A stretch of 8,881 nt of DNA from Candidatus Pacearchaeota archaeon (GTDB lineage Archaea; Nanobdellota; Nanobdellia; Pacearchaeales; GW2011-AR1): contig WAQV01000088.1 of assembly GCA_015520065.1 (NCBI GenBank), positions 1 to 8,881 of the forward strand. Reading direction: 5' to 3'. Shown here in pieces: positions 1 through 4,640 of the stretch. Within the stretch, counting starts at the first letter, position 1. Each line of letters starts with the position of its first letter. Made by a program: the position numbers and the translations under genes. The notes beneath the pieces were generated by a model, which saw only the letters and a list, made by a program, of their open reading frames with translations, searched no databases and had not been told where the DNA came from.

Positions 1-92
1 AGACAGTTACAAAAGTGTCTGCAGTAGGAATATTAATACTCGGGCTGTTAGGATTTCTTATATCTATTATCATGAGCATCTTTACTGTTTAG
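1..92 (+). CDS. secE: Partial CDS, probable SecE/Sec61-gamma translocase subunit (C-terminal end)
   Basis: Only the last 29 codons are present, read in the frame starting at base 3 and ending with TAG at 90-92. The residues read TVTKVSAVGILILGLLGF and then a hydrophobic tail ending FTV. This is one membrane helix with almost nothing after it. Archaeal SecE/Sec61-gamma proteins are about 60-residue tail-anchored subunits of the SecYEG channel, and their final helix has the same pattern (a Lys-Val start, then an Ala/Ser-x-Gly-Ile-x-x-x-Gly-x-x-Gly run). The assignment rests on that short match. Any small tail-anchored protein remains possible, because the N-terminal amphipathic helix lies outside the window. 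The next gene starts 64 bp downstream with its own promoter. Confidence 0.55.
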   Translation, partial: TVTKVSAVGILILGLLGFLISIIMSIFTV

Positions 93-126
93 CAATTTAT
101 GAAAAAATCTTTAGTTTTTTGATTAA

Positions 127-136
127 TTTTATATAC
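127..136 (+). promoter_or_regulatory. TATA box of kae1
   Basis: TTTTATATAC. The eight-base core at 128-135 is centred 25.5 bp before the ATG at 157. Archaeal transcription usually starts about 25-27 bp after the TATA centre, so the message should begin at or next to the start codon. No Shine-Dalgarno sequence precedes the ATG, which agrees with leaderless translation. Confidence 0.6.
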
Positions 137-156
137 ATTCATGAATAAAAATATTC

Positions 157-1167
157 ATGGCAGTTGTTATAGGAATTGAGTCAACAGCACATACTTTCGG
201 AATCGGAATTGTAAAAAACAGAAAAGTCATATCAAATATAAAAAGAACATATGCAACTGAAACTGGTGGGATAATACCTTCAGAAGCTGCAAAGCATCAC
301 TTTCATAACAAGCATGAAGTTTATTTTGAAGCCTTGGATAAGGCAAGTGAGGCAGGAATCACAGAAGACAAAATTGATGCAATTGCTTTTTCTCAGGGCC
401 CTGGGCTGGCTCCGTGCCTTTTGGAAGGGATGAGGTTTGCAAAAGAGCTTGCATTAAGATTAAAAAAGCCTTTAATTCCTGTAAACCACTGCATAGCTCA
501 TCTCGAGATTGGAGAGATTGAAAAAGCAAAAGACCCTGTAATGCTTTATGTTTCAGGAGCTAATACACAAATAATTGCATATGCAGCTGGAAAATACAGG
601 GTTTTTGGAGAAACTCTTGACATAGGAGTAGGGAACTTTATAGACAGTTTTGCAAGGTATGCTGGAATTGGATTTCCAGGAGGTCCTGCAATAGAAAAAT
701 TTGCAAAATCAGGAAAGAAGTATATTGAGCTTCCATATACAGTAAAAGGGATGGATATCTCTCTTTCAGGAATACTTACTAATCTAAAAAACAAGATTGA
801 GTCAGGAAACTATTCTTTGTACGACCTTTCTTACTCTTTGCAGGAAACTGTCTTTGCAATGCTTGTAGAAACAGCTGAAAGAGCTTTAGCGCATACAGGA
901 AAAAAAGAACTCTTGCTTGGAGGAGGTGTTGCCTGTAACTCACGGCTTCAGGAAATGTGCAAAATAATGTGCAAAAACAGAGTTACAGGAAAAGTTAAAT
1001 TTTTCTGCCCTCCAAAAGAGCTGCTCGTTGATAATGGAGCAATGATAGCTTTTTTAGGAGAAAAAATGTTCAAAGCAGGGATTAAGTTTTCCTACAAAGA
1101 GTTAAATAAAGTTGACATTCTGCCAAGACAGAGAACAGATGATGTTGAAGTTTTGTGGAAAAAATAA
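157..1167 (+). CDS. kae1: tRNA N6-adenosine threonylcarbamoyltransferase Kae1 (KEOPS catalytic subunit)
   Basis: This is the universal Kae1/TsaD/Qri7 family, ASKHA fold. With the other KEOPS subunits it transfers the threonylcarbamoyl group to A37 of ANN-decoding tRNAs in the cytoplasm. What is seen: the N-terminal GIESTAHTFGIGIV phosphate loop (residues 6-19), GPGLAPC (81-87), the metal-binding NHCIAH with H111 and H115, YVSGANTQ (131-138) whose Y131 matches the fourth iron ligand of the Pyrococcus enzyme, FGETLDIGVGN (150-160), FPGGP (173-177), the GGGVACNSRL loop (255-264), and DNGAMIA with ligand D292. The C-terminus ends in RTDDVEVLW, typical of archaeal Kae1. At 336 residues it is the normal length of stand-alone Kae1. 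There is no Bud32 kinase fusion as in Methanocaldococcus, and no other KEOPS subunit is in this window. The start at 157 gives the correct N-terminus and sits 25 bp after a TATA box; an ATG at 141 is out of frame. SGAN in place of SGGN and GPGLAP in place of GPGLGP are mild substitutions. Confidence 0.97.
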   Translation: MAVVIGIESTAHTFGIGIVKNRKVISNIKRTYATETGGIIPSEAAKHHFHNKHEVYFEALDKASEAGITEDKIDAIAFSQGPGLAPCLLEGMRFAKELALRLKKPLIPVNHCIAHLEIGEIEKAKDPVMLYVSGANTQIIAYAAGKYRVFGETLDIGVGNFIDSFARYAGIGFPGGPAIEKFAKSGKKYIELPYTVKGMDISLSGILTNLKNKIESGNYSLYDLSYSLQETVFAMLVETAERALAHTGKKELLLGGGVACNSRLQEMCKIMCKNRVTGKVKFFCPPKELLVDNGAMIAFLGEKMFKAGIKFSYKELNKVDILPRQRTDDVEVLWKK

Positions 1168-1279
1168 CCTCTATTTAAACTGTAATAAAATATTCACTCA
1201 TAAATTTGAGGAAGAAAATAAAACCATAGAAGCCTTTTAGGATTAAAATACAATCTTGTTGAATACCTCAAGCTAAAAA

Positions 1280-1287
1280 TTTAAAAG
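1280..1287 (+). promoter_or_regulatory. TATA box of tRNA-Val
   Basis: TTTAAAAG is centred about 30 bp before the mature 5' end of the tRNA. Transcription would start roughly 3-5 nt upstream of the tRNA, leaving a very short 5' leader. The box overlaps the left arm of an 11-bp inverted repeat. Confidence 0.5.
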
Positions 1288-1414
1288 CCTAATTTTTCTT
1301 TAAAGTGTTAACAGGACCCGTGGTCTAGTGGCTATGACGTCTCCCTTACGAGGAGAAGATCGGAGGTTCGATTCCTCCCGGGTCCATTTAAAATGAGGTG
1401 TCTTTAGGCTTTTA
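1282..1414. repeat. 11-bp inverted repeat flanking tRNA-Val
   Basis: TAAAAGCCTAA at 1282-1292 is exactly matched by its complement TTAGGCTTTTA at 1404-1414. The arms lie 21 nt before and 17 nt after the tRNA. The left arm overlaps the tRNA TATA box and the right arm lies in the short leader of the 71-codon gene. The repeat is directly visible. Its role is unknown: it could be a shared regulator site or a trace of an old rearrangement. An RNA stem is unlikely, because the left arm should be upstream of the transcription start. Confidence 0.6.
1314..1386 (+). tRNA. tRNA-Val (anticodon UAC)
   Basis: A complete 73-nt cloverleaf. The acceptor arm GGACCCG pairs fully with CGGGTCC, followed by discriminator A. 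The D arm has GTC/GAC with GG in the loop. The anticodon stem TCTCC/GGAGA encloses the loop CTTACGA, giving anticodon TAC, which reads GUA-type valine codons. The variable region has five bases (AGATC). The T arm is GGAGG-TTCGATT-CCTCC. There is no intron and CCA is not encoded (TTTA follows), so CCA must be added after transcription. Confidence 0.96.
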
Positions 1415-1420
1415 TCTAAA

Positions 1421-1636
1421 ATGAAGAAATCCTCAAAATTAGAAGAAGAGGTTGCCGATGCAATATGCGGAATTATTGGAGGATTAGGATTATTTCATTT
1501 CTTGCCAAGAGGAATAATGGATTTTTATGAAAATGCTAAAAAATCTTATAATCCTAAAACTTACATAGTAACAAAAGTATCCACAGCTGCGTTGATTGGA
1601 GCAGGATATTATTATTTAGCAGAGAAAGGTCACTAG
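1421..1636 (+). CDS. Small hypothetical protein, possible two-helix membrane protein
   Basis: 71 residues, not recognised. The first ten residues are charged (MKKSSKLEEE). They are followed by a glycine-rich hydrophobic segment at about 12-29 (IICG/GGLGLFHFLP-like), a polar stretch with FYENAKKSYNPK (35-46), and a second hydrophobic segment at about 48-66 (YIVTKVSTAALIGAGYYYLA). Two weak membrane helices, or one helix plus an amphipathic segment, are plausible. It begins 34 nt after tRNA-Val. A TTTAAAAT element at 1387-1394, touching the tRNA 3' end, could serve as its own promoter with a leader of a few bases; read-through from the tRNA is the alternative. GAGGTG at 1395-1400 is too far from the ATG (20 nt) to be a convincing ribosome site. 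Being short and unrecognised, it could still be spurious, but the membrane-like pattern and its neat fit in the gap favour a real gene. Confidence 0.6.
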   Translation: MKKSSKLEEEVADAICGIIGGLGLFHFLPRGIMDFYENAKKSYNPKTYIVTKVSTAALIGAGYYYLAEKGH

Positions 1637-1714
1637 GCATACTTAGCAATCCCTGCTCTTACAAACTCTTTAAGCTTGTTTGGAGAAATTTCTAAATGCA
1701 AAAACAATGAAAAG

Positions 1715-1724
1715 AATAATAAAT
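1715..1724 (+). promoter_or_regulatory. TATA-like element of the tatD gene
   Basis: AATAATAAAT, preceded by purine-rich GAAAAG that could act as a BRE. Its centre is 25.5 bp before the ATG at 1745, predicting a leaderless transcript. The TATA match is weaker than the others in the window. Confidence 0.42.
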
Positions 1725-1744
1725 GCCAGAAAGGTTAAATCTTT

Positions 1745-2500
1745 ATGTTAATTGACATTCACTCTCACATTGACCTTTACCACGCAGAACAGGAAGAGAT
1801 AAAAAAGATAATAAGAAATGCTACAGAAAATAATGTTAAAATTATACTCAATTGCGGAGTAAATATCGCCTCAAACAGAAAAACTCTTGAGCTTGCTGAA
1901 AAGTTCTCTGAAGTTAAAGCTTGTCTCGGAATTTATCCTATTGAAGCGTTAAATCTTTCTGAAAAAGAGATTGAGAAAGAAATAGAGTTTATAGAAAAAA
2001 ACAAAGATAAAATTGCTGCAATAGGAGAGGTAGGCTTGGATTTGTTTCATGCTTCGCAGGAGACTCTTGAAATTCAAAAAAGGATTTTTAGAAAATTCTT
2101 AGAACTTGCAAAAAAGCTGAATAAGCCATTAATTGTTCACTCCAGAAAGGCGGAAGCTGAAACTATTGAAGTTATTGAAGAATTCTCTTACAGCAAAATA
2201 ATTATGCACTGTTTTTCTGGAAGAATGCAGCTTGTTGAAAGGATAATAAAAAACAACTGGTTTTTAAGCATACCTTGCATAATTAAAAGCTCAAGCCATT
2301 TTCAGAAAATAGCAGAAATAACTCCTTTAAACCAGCTGTTTGCTGAGACTGACAGCCCTTACCTGCATCCTGATAAAAAGCCGAAAAACGAGCCTTCAAA
2401 TGTTGTTGTAGCTTATGAGAAAATTGCTGAGATTAAAAAAATTCCAGTTTTGAGAGTTGAAAAAGCCATTGAGAAAAGTTATAGAAATCTCTTTGAATAA
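1745..2500 (+). CDS. tatD: TatD-family metal-dependent hydrolase (probable DNase)
   Basis: 251 residues, the usual length for the TatD family of the amidohydrolase superfamily. Members are cytoplasmic two-metal enzymes, many with 3'-5' exonuclease or DNase activity. The full ligand set is visible: HSHID at 6-10 (H6, H8), GEVGLD at 94-99 (E95), VHSRKA with H132, MHCFSG with H155, and ETDSPYL with D203. The position that is often GxHP in bacterial TatD reads GIYP here (62-65), which leaves the metal set intact. The start at 1745 gives the normal MLIDIHSH beginning immediately before the first metal motif. It is a single gene 108 bp after the small membrane protein and 48 bp before tRNA-Gly, with its own weak promoter. 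The substrate (DNA, or damaged nucleotides or peptides in some relatives) cannot be decided from the sequence. Confidence 0.95.
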   Translation: MLIDIHSHIDLYHAEQEEIKKIIRNATENNVKIILNCGVNIASNRKTLELAEKFSEVKACLGIYPIEALNLSEKEIEKEIEFIEKNKDKIAAIGEVGLDLFHASQETLEIQKRIFRKFLELAKKLNKPLIVHSRKAEAETIEVIEEFSYSKIIMHCFSGRMQLVERIIKNNWFLSIPCIIKSSSHFQKIAEITPLNQLFAETDSPYLHPDKKPKNEPSNVVVAYEKIAEIKKIPVLRVEKAIEKSYRNLFE

Positions 2501-2521
2501 TTTTTTAAAGTTGAGTTTCCC

Positions 2522-2529
2522 TATTTAAA
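2522..2529 (+). promoter_or_regulatory. TATA box of tRNA-Gly
   Basis: TATTTAAA is centred 23.5 bp before the tRNA 5' end. If this is the box used, transcription starts at, or within a base or two of, the mature 5' end. A second candidate, TTTTTTAAAG at 2501-2510, would instead give a leader of about 15 nt. The sequence does not decide between them. Confidence 0.45.
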
Positions 2530-2548
2530 AACTAAGAAAACTGAAAAT

Positions 2549-2619
2549 GCGCTAGTAGTTTAGAGGCAGAACGTCTCGTTGCCAACGAGATGGCCCGGGT
2601 TCGATTCCCGGCTGGCGCA
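2549..2619 (+). tRNA. tRNA-Gly (anticodon GCC)
   Basis: A complete 71-nt cloverleaf. The acceptor arm GCGCTAG pairs with CTGGCGC (one T-G wobble), with discriminator A. The D arm is GTT/AAC around a GG-containing loop. The anticodon stem TCTCG/CGAGA encloses TTGCCAA, so the anticodon is GCC, decoding GGC and GGU. The variable region TGGC has four bases and the T arm is CCGGG-TTCGATT-CCCGG. There is no intron and CCA is not encoded (TATT follows). Confidence 0.97.
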
Positions 2620-2623
2620 TATT

Positions 2624-2654
2624 CTCCATTAATGGAGCATTTATCTGTTTCTTT
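2624..2654 (+). terminator. Possible terminator after tRNA-Gly
   Basis: A perfect 14-bp palindrome CTCCATTAATGGAG (2624-2637) begins 5 nt after the tRNA and is followed by a T-rich stretch (TTTATCTGTTTCTTT). Archaea terminate mainly on T-runs, so the T tract alone may be enough. The palindrome has almost no loop and could instead be a protein-binding site. Confidence 0.35.
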
Positions 2655-2726
2655 GCAGTATTAAATTAATGCAAATTTTATGTATTTTAATACCACAAGG
2701 TGGTAAGATTAAATTATAACTTTGCA
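2652..2726. promoter_or_regulatory. Inverted-repeat cluster upstream of the surface-protein operon
   Basis: Two further inverted repeats follow the tRNA terminator region. TTTGCA (2652-2657) pairs with TGCAAA (2670-2675), and a third TTTGCA occurs at 2721-2726. TACCAC-AAG-GTGGTA (2691-2705) is a perfect 6+3+6 dyad. It extends to an 11-bp stem if TTTAA (2686-2690) pairs with TTAAA (2709-2713) across a three-base bulge. The dyad ends about 42 bp before the TATA box of the downstream gene, so it lies outside the predicted transcript and looks more like an operator or activator site than an RNA structure. No known regulator was recognised. Confidence 0.45.
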
Positions 2727-2746
2727 ATGATAACAAAATAGAAAGA

Positions 2747-2754
2747 TTTATAAA
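2747..2754 (+). promoter_or_regulatory. TATA box of the surface-protein operon
   Basis: TTTATAAA, preceded by GAAAGA as a likely BRE, is centred 25.5 bp before the ATG at 2776. This is the best archaeal promoter in the window. A GAGGT at 2762-2766 resembles a ribosome site, but it would lie upstream of the predicted transcription start and so would not be in the mRNA. Confidence 0.68.
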
Positions 2755-2775
2755 CTCTTAAGAGGTATTTTTGCC

Positions 2776-4632
2776 ATGGCCAACCAGTATTCAAAATTCA
2801 AAAACTCATTTGAGAATTATATTGACTCATATCAGCAAAAAAATCATTACATCTCTGCTTCTGAACATGCAAATAATATTAAGGAGATAGTGCTCAACAG
2901 AAGAAAAGGGGAAAGATGGGCAAAGACTTTCGAGAAAGTTGCTAATTATCTCTCAAAAAATGACTTAAATTCTGAGGAAATAGTTTTTACTCAAAATCTT
3001 CTTTCCAAGTTCAGAAGAGAATACTCTCCTTTGAAAAAAAGAGTTTCAGAAAGTTATAGGGAAAAGCTGGACTCTATAGTAGGTTCTGTTGAGAGTATGA
3101 ATTTAGGAATGTTTGGTGACAAGAATGTGTCAGAGATTCCTTATATAAATTCCAACACATCTAGTGCAGTTGGCACAAACTATCCAATGAGAGAAGACAG
3201 AGATGGAAACAGAGAGGGGCTTTACAGCTCCCTAAAAAAGAAATTCATAGAAGGTATTAGCGGAATTGCGCTTATGGGAATGGTTTTTTTGGGAACTCCT
3301 GGAGACATTAGCAAAGATTTGCAGTCTGCAACTGCAGCATCTCAAAACACTCAGATTGTAGAGAGTGTTAAAAGAGATGTGAGAGCATCCCCAGCAGAGG
3401 ATAAAAAAATAAATTATGAGGTAAAAAATGAAACTTCTAATCCTGAAATTAAAAAGGAGATTAAAAAGATAAAGTATGACTCTAACTCTGTAGTTGACTC
3501 TCTTAAAAAGAAAGGTCTTCCAAGCGATTTTGAATACAGAAAAAAATTCTGGGATGGATTAACTCAGAGTTGCAATCCGCAGAGCAGTGCTTATGATTGG
3601 GAATATGTTGGCAGTGAAAAACAGAATATAATCTTAAATTATGCTGCAAAAACAAAAACTAAAGAAAAGATTGAGAGTTTAGTTAAAGAAGGGTGCATTT
3701 ATACTCCTACTAAAAGCAGTGAAGTTAAGAGTGTTGAAGAGCAAAAGCTTGTTGCAAAAGACAGCAAAAAGAAAGTAAAAGAAAGAGAACAAAAATTATT
3801 GGCAGAAGAGAGGTTAGAGGCTGAAAAGCTTAAAAAGGAGCAGTCTGCAGAAGTTCAAGAAACTCAAGAATATGTGAAACCTGTAATTGATAAAAAGGAA
3901 GTTGAGAAGATTGTTCCTGAAAAGAGAGTTGAAAAAAGCGCTTGCCAGTATGTAGAAGTTACAATTGACAAGCCTTTCAAAAAACCTTATTCTGCAAACC
4001 TCTCAGAAAAGATAGCTGAAAAAGGATATTTTGATGTGCCAACTTTATATTCTACAATAGAATTTGGTTTTGAGGATGAAGCTCCTGAGGCAATTAAAAG
4101 CAAAGAAATAAACATATCTTACATAAGAAAGAGCAAGGAAGATGAAAGCAGAGAACTTGAGGAGAGAATCGCAATAATTCCTTCTCAGAAATGCTCTCCA
4201 GCAGATGAAGAAGGTTTTGGCGGAGACTGCCAGCCTGATTTTAGCAGATGGGTTGTTGTTGGGAAAAATTCATCATCTGAATATTTGGAGCATGAAACTG
4301 AAGACATAAAAGACAAAAAGCTTTTGACAGGAAATATTTACTGGTCAGAAAAGGATGGCTTCTTTAAGAAGCTCTGGAAAGCAGTGAGATGGTGGTTTGG
4401 ATTTATTCCTAGTGCTGAGAGCCCTGTAAAAGCAAGGATAAGTATTGAAAATGAAGTTTGCGGAGACATCTCAATCCACAGCTCAACTCTTGAGAAAATA
4501 GTTCATTTAGGAATTACAGGTGCTGTTATAGGGACAGTTGCTGAGAGTGGAGGAGGAAAAGGAAAATCTATAGAGAAGATAGTTAACGGAGGATTGAAAG
4601 GAGGCCAGGGTCCTGGAGGACCTGAGTTTTAG
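2776..4632 (+). CDS. Unrecognised Lys/Glu-rich membrane-anchored protein
   Basis: 618 residues, no family recognised with confidence. The N-terminal 150 residues are polar and mostly helical-looking, with no signal peptide. One clear hydrophobic segment at 157-174 (IEGISGIALMGMVFLGT) follows SLKKK, which suggests N-inside/C-outside topology. Residues 239-290 contain a compact block (KGLPSDFEYRKKFWDGL ... YVGSEKQNIILNY). It resembles the short DUF3597-like or peptidoglycan-binding-like pattern G-x-x-S-x-[FL]-x-x-R-x-x-[FLW] ... Y-x-G-[ST]-x-x-Q-N seen in secreted proteins; this is a suggestion only. Residues 315-390 are extremely Lys/Glu-rich and probably a coiled coil or extended helix. Residues 390-565 hold most of the six cysteines (266, 307, 390, 473, 485, 562). 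A Trp/Phe-rich amphipathic segment FFKKLWKAVRWWFGF lies at 529-543. A mildly hydrophobic stretch (574-589) precedes a Gly-rich tail ending GGQGPGGPEF. It is first in an operon with the Ig-repeat surface protein 8 bp downstream, so a role at the cell surface is inferred. Confidence 0.85.
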   Translation: MANQYSKFKNSFENYIDSYQQKNHYISASEHANNIKEIVLNRRKGERWAKTFEKVANYLSKNDLNSEEIVFTQNLLSKFRREYSPLKKRVSESYREKLDSIVGSVESMNLGMFGDKNVSEIPYINSNTSSAVGTNYPMREDRDGNREGLYSSLKKKFIEGISGIALMGMVFLGTPGDISKDLQSATAASQNTQIVESVKRDVRASPAEDKKINYEVKNETSNPEIKKEIKKIKYDSNSVVDSLKKKGLPSDFEYRKKFWDGLTQSCNPQSSAYDWEYVGSEKQNIILNYAAKTKTKEKIESLVKEGCIYTPTKSSEVKSVEEQKLVAKDSKKKVKEREQKLLAEERLEAEKLKKEQSAEVQETQEYVKPVIDKKEVEKIVPEKRVEKSACQYVEVTIDKPFKKPYSANLSEKIAEKGYFDVPTLYSTIEFGFEDEAPEAIKSKEINISYIRKSKEDESRELEERIAIIPSQKCSPADEEGFGGDCQPDFSRWVVVGKNSSSEYLEHETEDIKDKKLLTGNIYWSEKDGFFKKLWKAVRWWFGFIPSAESPVKARISIENEVCGDISIHSSTLEKIVHLGITGAVIGTVAESGGGKGKSIEKIVNGGLKGGQGPGGPEF

Positions 4633-4640
4633 AGTTTAAA

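Noticed and set aside
546..794. Minus-strand open frame of 82 codons inside kae1
   Set aside because: It lies fully within the strongly conserved Kae1 coding sequence on the opposite strand and has no promoter or recognisable product.
1168..1313. Gap between kae1 and tRNA-Val, checked for a small RNA or small gene
   Set aside because: Apart from the tRNA promoter and a T-rich stretch (1291-1302), no box C/D motifs, stable hairpin or credible reading frame was seen.
2721..2735. Box C-like sequence (AATGATAAC) suggesting a C/D guide RNA
   Set aside because: The match to the C motif is imperfect and no paired D, C' or D' boxes lie at suitable distances.
2762..2766. GAGGT as a Shine-Dalgarno for the gene at 2776
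   Set aside because: The TATA box at 2747-2754 places the transcription start near the ATG, so this sequence should not be in the mRNA.
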